64,000 bases of DNA from an uncultured Opitutales bacterium (GTDB taxonomy: Bacteria; Verrucomicrobiota; Verrucomicrobiia; Opitutales; Intestinicryptomonadaceae), in contig CAKTTC010000002.1 of NCBI GenBank assembly GCA_934613645.1, positions 62,001-126,000 on the forward strand. The letters are read 5' to 3'. Made by a program: the position numbers and the translations under genes. The notes under the pieces are model-generated. The model was not told where the DNA came from. It saw only the letters and a program-made list of their open reading frames with translations, and searched no databases. This document shows, piece by piece, positions 1-9,781 of this stretch. Position 1 is the first letter of the stretch. Each line of letters opens with the position of its first letter.

Positions 1-832
1 AGGAGGAAATCAAACTAAGCAACGTTCCCAAGCACCAGATAAAGCCGCCGAGCATTCCCACGAAATGGAGCTTCGGCGTGCCCTTCGAAAAGTAGTCGCG
101 CAGGGCTACGGGCTTCGAGCCGTCAAGCGGGAATTTCATTGCAAGCGTGTTGAAGACGAAGTTCGAAAGCAAAATTCCGACTGCGAAAAACACCATCGCC
201 GTATACGGGGAAATTTTCGAAGCCTCCAGAACGGCGACCGAGTTTTCCGCTCTGATTTCGCCCATTGCAGCCGCCAAGAACTTGAAGAAAAAGCCCATCA
301 AAACGCCCGCCGCAACGGAAACGCAAATGCCCTTTGCCGTAGCCCCGCGCGCACCTATGCGCTTGAACGCGAGGGCGTCGATTATTATGGCGATTGCAAC
401 GAGCGCAACACCCAGCCCCATAATTACGGGGTCGCCTTCGGGGCGTTCCAAGTAGGTTGTTATAACGCCCAAAACAAGCGCAAGCCCCACGCCCACGGGG
501 AAGGCAACCGCCATTCCCGCTATGTCTATTGCAATCACAAGCAGAATGTTGGAAAGGTTGAAAATCACGCCGCTTAGCACGGGATACCACAGCCACTTGG
601 CGTCTGCCTGCGCGATGTCGGCAAGGAAGCCGCGCCCGCCTTCGCCCGCAGAACCCGCAGTGAACGCCGCCAAAAGCGAGAACAACAAAATGCCGATAAC
701 GTAGTCCCAATAAAAAAGCTGGAATTTCCATTCCTTGCTTGCGAGCTTTTGCGTGTTGCCCCAAGAGCCCCAGCAAATCATTGTAATGACACACATTACA
801 ACCGCGACAGAGTATGACGTAACTGTAACCAT
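1..832 (-). CDS. DMT-superfamily permease (GRP sugar porter / ureide-permease type), 3' part cut by window edge
   Basis: Inner-membrane permease; 277 codons are visible and the frame is still open at base 1. Reading from the ATG at 832 (CAT at 830-832), a purine-rich AGGAAAGGA lies about 8 bases upstream. The protein is almost entirely hydrophobic helices with short loops. An early CWGSWGN motif followed by a WDYVIG segment recalls the 10-helix GRP/ureide-permease branch of the drug/metabolite transporter superfamily. The substrate cannot be read from sequence; sugars or ureides are what the relatives carry. It lies 25 bases after the GlcD-type oxidase gene on the same strand and is probably the last gene of that run. 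Confidence 0.7.
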   Translation of the reverse strand, partial: MVTVTSYSVAVVMCVITMICWGSWGNTQKLASKEWKFQLFYWDYVIGILLFSLLAAFTAGSAGEGGRGFLADIAQADAKWLWYPVLSGVIFNLSNILLVIAIDIAGMAVAFPVGVGLALVLGVITTYLERPEGDPVIMGLGVALVAIAIIIDALAFKRIGARGATAKGICVSVAAGVLMGFFFKFLAAAMGEIRAENSVAVLEASKISPYTAMVFFAVGILLSNFVFNTLAMKFPLDGSKPVALRDYFSKGTPKLHFVGMLGGFIWCLGTLLSLISS

Positions 833-857
833 AATTTTTTCCTTTCCTGTTAAAAAA

Positions 858-2273
858 TCAGTCCCACGGCAGCTTTATGTTTTTAAGCGGCGAAAGACGC
901 TCGCGCAAGTCGGAGCAAACCACGACTTTGTCGCGGTTTAAAATGTTGTTTGGGTCGAAAAGTTTTTTGATTGCGCGCATATATTCAATCTCCGCCGCCG
1001 AGTGCTGAAGCGGCATATATTTCGACTTCAAAAAGCCTATTCCGTGCTCTCCCGAAACCGCGCCGCCGAGTGCTATTGCCTTTTTTATCGACAAATCCAT
1101 TGCGTTTTGCGCGCGTTTTTTCGCTTCGGTGTCGGCGGCGTTAAACATAAAGTGGATATGGTAGTTGCCGTCGCCCGAGTGCCCGAACACCGGACACGGC
1201 AAGCCGCTTTCAGCCCCCAGTTTTTTGTAGTATCGGAAAAATTCGCGCAACGCCGAATTTGGAAGAACAATGTCCTGATTTATTTTTGTGTCCGCCAACA
1301 AATACATTGAAGACGAAGCCGCCCTGCGGATTTTCCAGACCTCCTGCCGCCGTTGCTCGTCCTCAGCCAAGCGGACATCGGCAAACAACGCCGCACACTT
1401 GCGCGCCGAGGCGTCAACCTCGCCCGCCGTTCCGTCGAACTCCACAAGCAACGCCGACTTCCCGCAGGGCACGCGCAATTCGGGAAATTTTTTCGACACG
1501 CACGCAATGGTGTCGGCGTCCATAAACTCCAGAATGCACGGGGAAAGCCCCGCGCGCATTATCGCGCCCACGCCCTCGAACGCCGCAAAGTCGTCGTCGA
1601 AAAACACTGCCATTGTTTTGAATGCGTCGGGCAGCGGCAGAAGTTTGAGCTTCGCCTGAACAACTACCCCCAGAATACCCTCGCTGCCGATGAACAAGTC
1701 GCGCAGATTAAGCCCCGCCGAAAATTTCCTGAGCGGCAGCCCGCATTGAAGCAGTTTGCCCGACGCCGAAAACGCCGTAAGGCTCAGCACGTTGTCGCGC
1801 GTAAGCCCGTATTTGAAGGCGCGCAAACCACCCGCATTGCAGGCGATGTTTCCGCCCACGGAGCAATACTTGTGCGAAGACGGGTCGGGCGCGTAGAAAA
1901 GTCCGTATTTGTTTGCGGCGGCGTCTACCGCGGCTGTAATTGCGCCCGCGCCTACAGTGGCAACGCGCGCAACGGGGTCGATTTCAATCGAATCAAGCCC
2001 CGACATATCAAGCACCAGTCCGCCGTCAACGGGCACAGCCCCGCCCGCGCACCCCGTGCCCGAGCCGCGCACGGTAACGCCCACGCGAAGCTCGTTTGCC
2101 ACGCGCAAAACCTCCGCTACATCGTCCGCCGATTTCGCGAAAACAACCGCCGCGGGCAAAACACTGTAGCGGGTGTGGTCGAGCGAACGCGAAAAACGCG
2201 CGTCGTCCGCCTCCGAAACTTCAACCGATTTTTCGCGCAGCCGCAAAACCGCCGTTTTCAAGTTGTCGAGCAT
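858..2273 (-). CDS. FAD-binding oxidase of the GlcD / D-lactate dehydrogenase family
   Basis: Flavoenzyme expected to oxidise a 2-hydroxyacid such as glycolate or D-lactate to the 2-keto acid. The 471 residues match the usual GlcD length. The PCMH-type FAD-binding domain covers about residues 35-215, with the glycine-rich GSGTGCAGGAVP near residue 70 and PDPSSHKYCSVGGNIACNAGG near 130. The C-terminal FAD-oxidase domain follows and carries GHSGDGNYHIHF and GEHGIGFLK, both typical of the family. The gene starts 3 bases after the ptsI stop, so the two are almost surely co-transcribed. No GlcE or GlcF partner is present nearby. The exact substrate is not determinable here. Confidence 0.85.
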   Translation of the reverse strand: MLDNLKTAVLRLREKSVEVSEADDARFSRSLDHTRYSVLPAAVVFAKSADDVAEVLRVANELRVGVTVRGSGTGCAGGAVPVDGGLVLDMSGLDSIEIDPVARVATVGAGAITAAVDAAANKYGLFYAPDPSSHKYCSVGGNIACNAGGLRAFKYGLTRDNVLSLTAFSASGKLLQCGLPLRKFSAGLNLRDLFIGSEGILGVVVQAKLKLLPLPDAFKTMAVFFDDDFAAFEGVGAIMRAGLSPCILEFMDADTIACVSKKFPELRVPCGKSALLVEFDGTAGEVDASARKCAALFADVRLAEDEQRRQEVWKIRRAASSSMYLLADTKINQDIVLPNSALREFFRYYKKLGAESGLPCPVFGHSGDGNYHIHFMFNAADTEAKKRAQNAMDLSIKKAIALGGAVSGEHGIGFLKSKYMPLQHSAAEIEYMRAIKKLFDPNNILNRDKVVVCSDLRERLSPLKNIKLPWD

Positions 2274-2276
2274 TTT

Positions 2277-4013
2277 TTATTTAAGATACTGTCTTAAGCT
2301 TTCGTAGTGGAAAGAGCGCAGCCTGTTTACAATGTGGCGCGAACGCTTCATCAAAAGGATTTCGTCCTTGAGCGCAACAGCCTGAGGCATAGTGAGTTTG
2401 CGCAGGAAAAACTTGATTTCGCCCACCGACTTTTGCGACATACTAAAGTGCGTTACGCCCATTCCCAAAAGAAGCGGAGTGAAAATGGGGTCGGCGGCAA
2501 TTTCGCCGCAAATGCCCACGGGAATGCCCTTTGCGCGCGCCTTGGAAACAACCATATCAAGCGTGCGAATCACTGCGGGGTGGTAGGGTTCGTAAAGGTG
2601 CGCTACGGTTTCGTTCACGCGGTCAACGGCAAGCAGGTATTGAACGAGGTCGTTCGTGCCAATGCTGATGAAGTCGCAGGCGTCGGCGATTATATCGACA
2701 GTCAACGCCGCGCTCGGAATTTCAATCATCACGCCCACTTCGATGTTTTCGTCGAAGTTCTCGCCCGCCTCGCGCAGCTGGTCTTTGGCTTTGTCGATGA
2801 AAATGCGCGCGCGCTCAACCTCGCGCACGGAGCAAATCATCGGCAACATAATTTTCACCTTGCCGAACGCGCTTGCCCGCAAAATAGCGCGCAGCTGAAC
2901 CAAGAAAATATCGGGGTGGTCGAGGCAGAAGCGGATTGCCCTGCAACCCATAAACGGGTTTTCCTCTTTGTAGACCTCCTTCATAAGCGACAGCGTTTTG
3001 TCGCCGCCCAAGTCGAGGGTTCTGATGATAATTGGCTTGCCCGCCGCGGCTTCCACCGCCGCCTTGTAGGCTTGGAATTGTGCGTTTTCGTCGGGGAATG
3101 CCGCGCTGCTTAGGAAGAACGCCTCCGTTCTGAAAAGCCCAACGCCGTCGCAATAAGACATCACGTTGCCCGAAATATCGGACGAATCCGAAATGTTAAG
3201 CTCCACGTTGAACGGGTGGCCGTCGGCGGTTTTCGATTCCGACGGCAGCGACGAATTGAACACAATCTGGTTCTCGCGGTGGACAGACTCAAGCTCGTTA
3301 TACGCGCTGAGCGTCTGCGGGAGGGGATTTACAAAAACCTTGCCGTTGTAGCCGTCCGCCAAAAGAGGGTCGCCCGAGGCGATTTTATCCACAACGCCCT
3401 CAACGCCCACAACGCACGGAATGCCGAGCGAACGCGCCAAAATAGCCGTATGGCAGGTGGGAGAGCCCTTGCCCGAAACTATGCCGAGCAGCTTGCTTTT
3501 GTCTACAAGCGAGAAATCCGACGGGGTAAAGTCGGAGCTGACAAGGATAACGGCGTCGGAAAACTGCCCGATTTTGACCGACTCCACACCCAGAAAGTTG
3601 CGCAGCACGCGCGTTGAAACGTCGCGCAAATCGGTTATGCGCTCTTTGATTATGGGGTCTTCGATTTTCTCGAACGCGGAGATGAACTTGTCGACAACCG
3701 CCATGTAGCAATACTCTATGTTGAGGTTGCCGCTCTCGAAGAACTGCATTGTCTCGTCGATAATCGCCACGTCTTCGAGAACCATCAAGTGCGCGTCTAT
3801 AATGGCCGCCTCGCTCTCGCCAATCGACGAAACAAGTTCGTCGCGGATTTTGTTGATTTCGGCCTTGGTCTTTAAAATGGCGTCCTGAAAACGCTTGCGT
3901 TCGTTGGGGCGGTCGGAGTCTTTTATTTCGTAGATGGGGGCTTTAAGCTCCCTGTCCAAAAGCACAAACGCCTCCCCCATTGCGATTCCCTTCGAAACCG
4001 CAAGTCCCTGCAT
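2277..4013 (-). CDS. ptsI: Phosphoenolpyruvate-protein phosphotransferase (PTS enzyme I)
   Basis: Cytoplasmic enzyme I moves phosphate from PEP to HPr at the head of the PTS. The phospho-accepting histidine is His188 in GKGSPTCHTAI, close to position 189 of the E. coli enzyme. The C-terminal PEP-binding TIM barrel has DGVGLFRTE, GCRAIRFCL, MIEIPSA and SIGTNDLVQYLLA. I chose the ATG at 4013: it gives 578 residues, the usual length, and AGGAAGAAAG precedes it at good distance. The frame stays open back to a TTG at 4064, but that overlaps nothing useful and lacks a ribosome site. No ptsH or EII gene is in the window, so it may serve a regulatory PTS (inference). Confidence 0.93.
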   Translation of the reverse strand: MQGLAVSKGIAMGEAFVLLDRELKAPIYEIKDSDRPNERKRFQDAILKTKAEINKIRDELVSSIGESEAAIIDAHLMVLEDVAIIDETMQFFESGNLNIEYCYMAVVDKFISAFEKIEDPIIKERITDLRDVSTRVLRNFLGVESVKIGQFSDAVILVSSDFTPSDFSLVDKSKLLGIVSGKGSPTCHTAILARSLGIPCVVGVEGVVDKIASGDPLLADGYNGKVFVNPLPQTLSAYNELESVHRENQIVFNSSLPSESKTADGHPFNVELNISDSSDISGNVMSYCDGVGLFRTEAFFLSSAAFPDENAQFQAYKAAVEAAAGKPIIIRTLDLGGDKTLSLMKEVYKEENPFMGCRAIRFCLDHPDIFLVQLRAILRASAFGKVKIMLPMICSVREVERARIFIDKAKDQLREAGENFDENIEVGVMIEIPSAALTVDIIADACDFISIGTNDLVQYLLAVDRVNETVAHLYEPYHPAVIRTLDMVVSKARAKGIPVGICGEIAADPIFTPLLLGMGVTHFSMSQKSVGEIKFFLRKLTMPQAVALKDEILLMKRSRHIVNRLRSFHYESLRQYLK

Positions 4014-4069
4014 TTGTCTTTCTTCCTGCTCCATTTTTTGACCGATTACGCCAGTGTGATACAACCCGA

Positions 4070-5596
4070 CTATTTTTCAACACAAATTTTGAGCCTGTCC
4101 GACAATTCGCACAGGCTGCGCAGATACGGCGCGTTGTCGGCGCACGCCTTTTGAAGCTGGGCGGAAGTCATGCGCCAACGCCAGTTGCCGTCGGGTTTGC
4201 CGGGAGTGTTTGTGCGCGCCCACGAGCCAAGCCCTATGATGTCCTGCATCGGAAAAATCGCTATTTTTGCAACGCTCAACATAACCGCGTGAATCATATC
4301 CCAATTAACGGCGTCGCCCGAGGCTCTGAAGTAGCGGCGCGCTTCGTCGCGAACCGATTCCGAAGCCGACTCATACCAGCCTATGGAAGTGTCGTTGTCG
4401 TGCGTGCCCGTGTAGAAAACGCAGTTTCTGCGGATATTGTGCGGCAGATACGGATTTTTTGCGTTGTCGCCGAAGGCGAACTGCAGAACCGCCATCGACG
4501 GAATGTCAAGCCCGTCGCGCAGGGCGGCGGCGGCCTTCGAGAGCAGCCCCAAATCTTCTGCCACGAATTTCTGTTTGGGGAAATGTTTTTTCACGAAGTC
4601 GAAGAACTCCGCGTCCGGGCCTTTTTTGAGCGAACCCTTGCGCGCGTCGCCCGACTTTGCGGGAATCGACCAGTAGTCGGCAAAGCCTCTGAAGTGGTCG
4701 AAGCGGATTACGTCCGCCATTTTTGCGGCGGCTGCAATGCGCCTGCGCCAGAATTCGAAGAGAGCGGGTTTGGCGTTTTTCCAGTCGTAGAGCGGATTGC
4801 CCCAAAGCTGCCCGTTCGCGCTGAAATAGTCGGGCGCAACGCCCGCTACGTTCTTGGGGCGGAAGTGCGAATCAAGCTCGAAAAGCGTCGGGTTCGACCA
4901 CACGTCCGCGCTGTCGAGCGAGACAAAAATGGGAATGTCGCCGAAGATTTCGATTCCCCGCGCGGCGACTCTTTCGCGGAAGTCGGCGTATTGCGAAAAG
5001 AAAATCCACTGCCCGAAGCGCACCGAGTAAATATCGTCGGCGCAGTCGGCGGGGACGTTTTTGGCGGCGTATTCGTAGTTTCTGAAGCTCTCGGGCCACT
5101 CGAGCCACGGCTTCGCCCCGAACTTGTTTTTGAGCGCGCAGTAGAGCGCGTAGGCGTCGAGCCAGTCGGCGTTTTTTGCGCAGAAGCGTTTGAACTTCGC
5201 CGTCTCCGCCTGCGGCGCACAAAGCCTGAATTTCATTGCCGCCTTGTGAAGCAGCGCGGGCACGATTCGATAGAGCGCGCCGTAGTCGCAATCGGAATCG
5301 GAAAGGCTGCGCAGCGCGTCGAGGTCTGATTCGTCAAGAAGCGAATCGGCAACCAAACGGGCGTAGTCTACAAAATAGATGTTTCCCGCGAACGACGAAA
5401 ACGACTGATACGGCGAATCCCCGTAGCCCGTAGGCCCCAGCGGGCACATCTGCCAATACGAGAACCCCGCCGATTGGGCGAAGTCCAAAAACGCGTCGGC
5501 GGCTGAACCGATATTGCCCACGCCGAACTCCGACGGCAGCGACGGTATGTGCAAAAACACGCCCGCGCCGCGCCGTTTAATCCACGAAAAATCCAT
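4070..5596 (-). CDS. malQ: 4-alpha-glucanotransferase (amylomaltase, GH77)
   Basis: Disproportionating enzyme that transfers alpha-1,4-glucan segments during maltodextrin or glycogen metabolism. The protein has 508 residues, as expected for the short bacterial GH77 form. The N-terminus shows the hallmark GVFLHIPSLPSEFGVGNIG and CPLGPTGYGDSPYQSFS. The (beta/alpha)8 barrel carries VIRFDHFRGF (nucleophile Asp), FVAEDLG (acid/base Glu) and FYTGTHDNDT (third carboxylate). It starts 2 bases after the purF stop and ends 57 bases before the ptsI start, so it fits a carbohydrate-linked operon read toward the left. Confidence 0.95.
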   Translation of the reverse strand: MDFSWIKRRGAGVFLHIPSLPSEFGVGNIGSAADAFLDFAQSAGFSYWQMCPLGPTGYGDSPYQSFSSFAGNIYFVDYARLVADSLLDESDLDALRSLSDSDCDYGALYRIVPALLHKAAMKFRLCAPQAETAKFKRFCAKNADWLDAYALYCALKNKFGAKPWLEWPESFRNYEYAAKNVPADCADDIYSVRFGQWIFFSQYADFRERVAARGIEIFGDIPIFVSLDSADVWSNPTLFELDSHFRPKNVAGVAPDYFSANGQLWGNPLYDWKNAKPALFEFWRRRIAAAAKMADVIRFDHFRGFADYWSIPAKSGDARKGSLKKGPDAEFFDFVKKHFPKQKFVAEDLGLLSKAAAALRDGLDIPSMAVLQFAFGDNAKNPYLPHNIRRNCVFYTGTHDNDTSIGWYESASESVRDEARRYFRASGDAVNWDMIHAVMLSVAKIAIFPMQDIIGLGSWARTNTPGKPDGNWRWRMTSAQLQKACADNAPYLRSLCELSDRLKICVEK

Positions 5597-5598
5597 TT

Positions 5599-7515
5599 TT
5601 AGTAGCTTCTGCCCTCTTTGTTTTCGTAGTAGTTTATGAAGGCGTTGTTGAGAACCATATAGCCGCCGGGGGTGGGGTAGTCGCCCGTAAAATACCAGTC
5701 GCCCGTGCAGGAGGGAATCGACTTGTGGAGGTCGTCGATAGTCTGGAAAACGACTTCAAGTTCGCCGTGCCATTCGCCCTTTACGGGGTAGACAAGCTCC
5801 GCTATTTTCTTCGAAAGCTGGTCGGGCGTGAAGCGGTCGTAAATTTCGCGAACGTAGTTTTTCATTTCCGCCGCGGGCTTGTCGCGCTGGGCAACACACT
5901 TCTGGTAGACCTCCGTTATGACCTCGCGCGCGCCCGTTTCCTTGAGCAGTTTTATGGCTGCTTGGAAGGCGATGAATTTGCCGATTTCGCTCATGTCGAT
6001 GCCGTAGCAGTCGGGATAGCGGATTTGCGGCGCGGTTGAGGCAATTACTATTTTCTTGGGGTTCATTCTGCCCAAGATGCGCAAAATCTGGCGTTTGAGG
6101 GTTGTTCCGCGCACGATTGAGTCGTCGAGGCAAACGAGGTTGTCTTTGTGCTCCACAACGCCGTAGGTGATGTCGTAGACGTGCGAGGCCAGCTGCATTC
6201 TGTCCTTTTCCTGCGAAATGAACGTCCTGAGCTTGATATCTTTGTGGGCTATTTTCTCGCCGCGCGGCCAGTTGTCCATAATGAGGGAGTCAATCATGTC
6301 GTCGTCGAGTTGTTTGCCCGCTTCGATACTGCTTTTTATTGCGTCTTTTACCTGACGGCGGCGTATGCAGCGCAGCTCGCTCATCATTCCGTAGTAGGCT
6401 ACTTCCGCCGTATTGGGAATGTAGCTGAAGACGCTGTTTTTGAAATCGCCGCCAATGCTCTGCATAATTTTGGGGCACAAAGCCGCGCCCAACGCCTTGC
6501 GCTCGCGATAGATTTCGGGATCGTTGCCGCGCGAAAAATAGATGCGTTCGAACGTGCACGACTTGCGCTCTCCGGGGGTTCTGTATTGGTATTCCTCGCA
6601 GCTGCCGTCGCACTTTATTACGAAGACGTTCCCCGGGGCTACTTCCTTTACGTCCGACTCCGCCGCCTCGAACACTGTCATAAGCGGAACGCGCTCAGAA
6701 GCGAAAGCAATAAGCTCGTCGTTTTTATAATAGAAGCACGGGCGGATTCCGTTGGCGTCGCGCATAACGAAGCAGTCGCCGTTGCCGATTGCCCCCGCTA
6801 TCGTGTAGCCGCCGTCCCAGTTTTTGGCGGCGTTGCTTACGATTCTGAGCGGGCTGAGACGCTCGTTCATCATTCGCAGAATGTCAGGACCCAAAACGCC
6901 CTCGTTGCGGAGTTCGCGGTAGATTTCGGCGTGCTCGATGTCAAGATGGTAGGAGATTTCCTCCAAAATTGCCTGAGTATCCGTGCTGAAAACGGGGTGG
7001 ATACCGTAGTCTACAAGCTCCTGACTGAGCTGGCGGGCGTTGGTGATGTTGAAGTTGCCCACAAGCATAAGGTTGCGCGCCGGCCAAGTGCTTTTGCGAA
7101 TAAACGGGTGGCACGATTTTTTGTTATACGCGCCGCTTGTGCCGTAGCGCAAATGCCCCATGAGCACTTCGGCTTCGTAGTCGAAATTCGATTTCACGGT
7201 GTCGGGGAATTCGGGGTGGATTATTCCCTTTTTGACCTTTTCGTTGTAGATTTCGAGCTGGTCGTTGAAGATTTCGGAAAGGCCGTTCGAGTTTGCGCTA
7301 CGCTCGCGGAACATGTAGTTTTCGCCCGCGGGAACTCCTATTTTTACCGCCCCGATTCCCGCGCCGTCCTGACCGCGGTTGTGTTGTTTTTCCATAAGCA
7401 GGAAAAGCTTGTTGAACCCGTAGAGGGGCGTTTCATACTTTTCCTGATAGTATTTTAGGGGCTTGAGAAGCCTGATAAGTGCAATGCCGCATTCGTGCTT
7501 GATAGGGTCGCTCAT
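5599..7515 (-). CDS. purF: Amidophosphoribosyltransferase-family protein (class II glutamine amidotransferase, long form)
   Basis: PurF makes phosphoribosylamine from PRPP and glutamine, the first step of purine synthesis. From the ATG at 7515 there are 638 residues. Cys9 in HECGIALI is the expected N-terminal-nucleophile cysteine after a short propeptide, and NRGQDGAGI, GHLRYGTSG and NFNITN belong to the class II glutaminase fold. The phosphoribosyltransferase PRPP loop is LDDSIVRGTTL. The protein is about 130 residues longer than E. coli PurF and resembles the long form seen in Bacteroidetes and Verrucomicrobia; several such paralogs may exist in one genome. A longer frame back to 7653 would add a Lys/Arg-rich tail that does not look coding. 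Confidence 0.85.
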   Translation of the reverse strand: MSDPIKHECGIALIRLLKPLKYYQEKYETPLYGFNKLFLLMEKQHNRGQDGAGIGAVKIGVPAGENYMFRERSANSNGLSEIFNDQLEIYNEKVKKGIIHPEFPDTVKSNFDYEAEVLMGHLRYGTSGAYNKKSCHPFIRKSTWPARNLMLVGNFNITNARQLSQELVDYGIHPVFSTDTQAILEEISYHLDIEHAEIYRELRNEGVLGPDILRMMNERLSPLRIVSNAAKNWDGGYTIAGAIGNGDCFVMRDANGIRPCFYYKNDELIAFASERVPLMTVFEAAESDVKEVAPGNVFVIKCDGSCEEYQYRTPGERKSCTFERIYFSRGNDPEIYRERKALGAALCPKIMQSIGGDFKNSVFSYIPNTAEVAYYGMMSELRCIRRRQVKDAIKSSIEAGKQLDDDMIDSLIMDNWPRGEKIAHKDIKLRTFISQEKDRMQLASHVYDITYGVVEHKDNLVCLDDSIVRGTTLKRQILRILGRMNPKKIVIASTAPQIRYPDCYGIDMSEIGKFIAFQAAIKLLKETGAREVITEVYQKCVAQRDKPAAEMKNYVREIYDRFTPDQLSKKIAELVYPVKGEWHGELEVVFQTIDDLHKSIPSCTGDWYFTGDYPTPGGYMVLNNAFINYYENKEGRSY

Positions 7516-7858
7516 ATTGTAAAAATGTTGGGTAAAATATCTTCGGTTTGCCGAACCTTTGCAAGCTTTTTTAAAGCTTTTCGGCGAAGTAGGCAACCGC
7601 CCGCCCGCGCCGCGTTTGAGACGTTCCGCAAAAGTGCGGCTGTGAGCAGGCAATTCCGCCGCCCAAACCGAGCAAGCCGCGCCCGAACCCGCACTTTACC
7701 GCGCCCCGAGCCGAAAATTGCCCACCGAACCGAAAAGCGAACCCCCGAGCCAGAGAACAAAGCTCCGCGCGGCAGCCTTCTGCGCCCTGCGCAACCTATC
7801 GCGCCCGCCAGAGCCGCCTATCTGCCGCGCCGCCCCGCACAGCCGACTACCCCGCCAC
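7516..7858 (-). other. purF leader / intergenic region with two short hairpins
   Basis: No convincing gene is seen in these 343 bases; frames that stay open are Arg-rich and unlike neighbouring proteins. Two perfect inverted repeats lie close to the purF start: TTCGG-tttg-CCGAA at 7542-7555 and AAGCTTT-ttt-AAAGCTT at 7563-7579. They fall where the purF promoter or leader should be. On the minus strand a TTGCAA and a GATATT box, 17 bases apart, bracket the first repeat, so it could be an operator, but this is a weak guess. The far half, next to the PBP2 stop, shows nothing I can name. Confidence 0.35.
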
Positions 7859-9772
7859 CTACTGCGCCGCCGTTTTTGACTCGAAATACGCCCGCATTGC
7901 CGCCTGAACAATCGGGCCTGCCGTTCTGCCGCCGCCCACGTCGCCGGGTTCTTCGCCCTCGACAACTACCGCCATAGCCACTTCGGGCCTTTCGGCGGGG
8001 GCGAACGCAACCATCCACGCCAAAGCGAGTTTGCGCCCCGAAACGTTAACCTGCGCCGTCCCCGACTTTGCCGCAACCTGCGCGTATTCGACAGCCGCGC
8101 GGCGGCACGTTCCGCGCTCGACTGCGGCAATCATTCCGTCCACAATCGCCCGATAGTTTTTGCCCCCAAGCGGAAGCGGTTTGGCGTCGTGGTATTGCAT
8201 GTCGGTTTTGCGGGAGGCGTCGTGCAAAATCGACGCTTTCGTGCGCGTTCTGCCCGCCGCAAACGACGCCGCAAAGCACGCCATCTGCAAGGGCGTCTGT
8301 TTCAAATATCCCTGCCCGATTGACGTATTGGCGGTGTCGCCCAAGCTCCAGCCGCCTTCATAGGGGCGGTTTTTGCGCTTGTATTCGGGGCTTGGAACGA
8401 TTGTGCGCTTCCACGAATTTTCCCCAATCTCGATTCCGGGGTCGGACGAAAGCCCCATCATTTCGGCAACGTCGTCTATCGCCTTTATGGTTGCGTCGAT
8501 TCCCGCGGTGTAGAAGTAGACGTTGCAGCTTTTGGCAATCGCGCCGATTAAATCGAGGTTTCCGTGCCCTATTCTGTTGTTGCACGGGAAAAGCCGACGC
8601 CCGATTTTCGTTCCGCCCGCGCACGTTTTCACTGTCTCGGGAACGATAACGCCCTCGCGCAGGGCGGCGATTGAGGTGATTATTTTGAACGTAGATCCGG
8701 GGGGATAAAGTCCCTGCGTGGCGCGGTTAAGCCACGCGCCCTTGTCGGTAATTTCGTCCATAACCGCCTTGCTCATAAAGGGCGTGAGCGAATTGAGGTC
8801 GTAGCAGGGGCGGCTTGCCATTGCAAGAACCTCGCCCGTTTTGACGTCGAGCATAACGGCCGCGCCCTTGCGCTTGCCGAACGACGACTCAACCGCGTCC
8901 TGAACGTTGATGTCCAAAGACAGGGTTATGTCGTTGCCCTTTTTTGCGCGTATGTCCAGAATGCTTTCATACTGGTAGCCGCGGTGGTCTACAATCCAGA
9001 TTTTTGCGCCGTTCGTGCCCGAAAGGCGGTCGTTGAAAGCCTTTTCCACGCCGCTGCGCCCGTTTTCGCCCGCGAACGAAGACGTGCGCAGGTTTTCGCC
9101 GGGGATACCCGAAACGTCGATGTTGTCGAAATTGCTTGTGACGTAGCCGAGCGTGTGCGCCGCCGTCTCCCCGTAGGGATAGTAGCGCGCCGACGACCTG
9201 TAAATTTGCACGACAGAATCAATCGGCAGTTTTTCCGCCAAAATGGCGTGCTCGCGCGCGGTGAGGTCTTTGACGATGGGAAACGGCAAAAGCCTGCTCT
9301 GCCACGCGTGCTTTTCGAATTCCCTGAGCGAATATTTGTAGTCTGTGCCCAAAATGGCGTTTACTTTGTCGGTGTATTTTTTCAGGACAATTTCGCGCGC
9401 GACGCGGCTCGACGGCGGGAGCGGGTCGGGCAAAGTTCCGCCAGCCGCCAAAACCGCGCGGCGTTGGCGGCGGACTTCGGCGGCTATGGAACCGAGCTCC
9501 TCGCTGATGTCGTTGAAAAACAAAACGGCGGAATAGCGCGGCTTGTTGGTGACAAGCAGGTTTCCGTTGCGGTCGAAAATGTCGCCGCGGGCGGCGGGGT
9601 GGATAACGCGGCGCAGGCTTTGGCGGTTCGAGCGGTTCGTGTAATAGTCGAACATGAAAATCTGCCTTACGGCGAGCGCGCACAGCAAAAACGCGAACGC
9701 AAACCCGAACAGCCCGTAGAAAAAGGCTATTCTCGGATTCGTTTTGGTGTAGACTTCGTTTCGTTCGCGCAT
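7859..9772 (-). CDS. mrdA: Penicillin-binding protein 2 (peptidoglycan DD-transpeptidase)
   Basis: Class B PBP that crosslinks peptidoglycan during lateral wall growth, working with RodA and the Mre proteins. Of 637 residues, about 15-40 form a single N-terminal membrane anchor. The pedimer domain begins at RGDIFDRNGNLL (about 63). The catalytic serine is Ser360 in PPGSTFK, followed by SCN at 415-417 and KSGTA at 569-573, the three transpeptidase motifs in correct order. It is the last gene of the mreB-mreC-mreD-mrdA run and starts 9 bases after the mreD stop. RodA, often next in such clusters, is not here. Confidence 0.95.
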   Translation of the reverse strand: MRERNEVYTKTNPRIAFFYGLFGFAFAFLLCALAVRQIFMFDYYTNRSNRQSLRRVIHPAARGDIFDRNGNLLVTNKPRYSAVLFFNDISEELGSIAAEVRRQRRAVLAAGGTLPDPLPPSSRVAREIVLKKYTDKVNAILGTDYKYSLREFEKHAWQSRLLPFPIVKDLTAREHAILAEKLPIDSVVQIYRSSARYYPYGETAAHTLGYVTSNFDNIDVSGIPGENLRTSSFAGENGRSGVEKAFNDRLSGTNGAKIWIVDHRGYQYESILDIRAKKGNDITLSLDINVQDAVESSFGKRKGAAVMLDVKTGEVLAMASRPCYDLNSLTPFMSKAVMDEITDKGAWLNRATQGLYPPGSTFKIITSIAALREGVIVPETVKTCAGGTKIGRRLFPCNNRIGHGNLDLIGAIAKSCNVYFYTAGIDATIKAIDDVAEMMGLSSDPGIEIGENSWKRTIVPSPEYKRKNRPYEGGWSLGDTANTSIGQGYLKQTPLQMACFAASFAAGRTRTKASILHDASRKTDMQYHDAKPLPLGGKNYRAIVDGMIAAVERGTCRRAAVEYAQVAAKSGTAQVNVSGRKLALAWMVAFAPAERPEVAMAVVVEGEEPGDVGGGRTAGPIVQAAMRAYFESKTAAQ

Positions 9773-9781
9773 GGGAAAAAA

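Noticed and set aside
123..794. Open minus-strand frame of 223 codons in the first gene
   Set aside because: It is out of frame with the permease reading that has ribosome site, membrane helices and family motif; its translation is Arg/Cys-rich and shadow-like.
1353..2297. Long plus-strand frame opposite glcD
   Set aside because: Antisense frames stay open because of strong GC bias at third positions; product has no domain and the minus-strand gene is clear.
6148..7458. 436-codon plus-strand frame opposite purF
   Set aside because: Same antisense effect; purF motifs are intact on the other strand.
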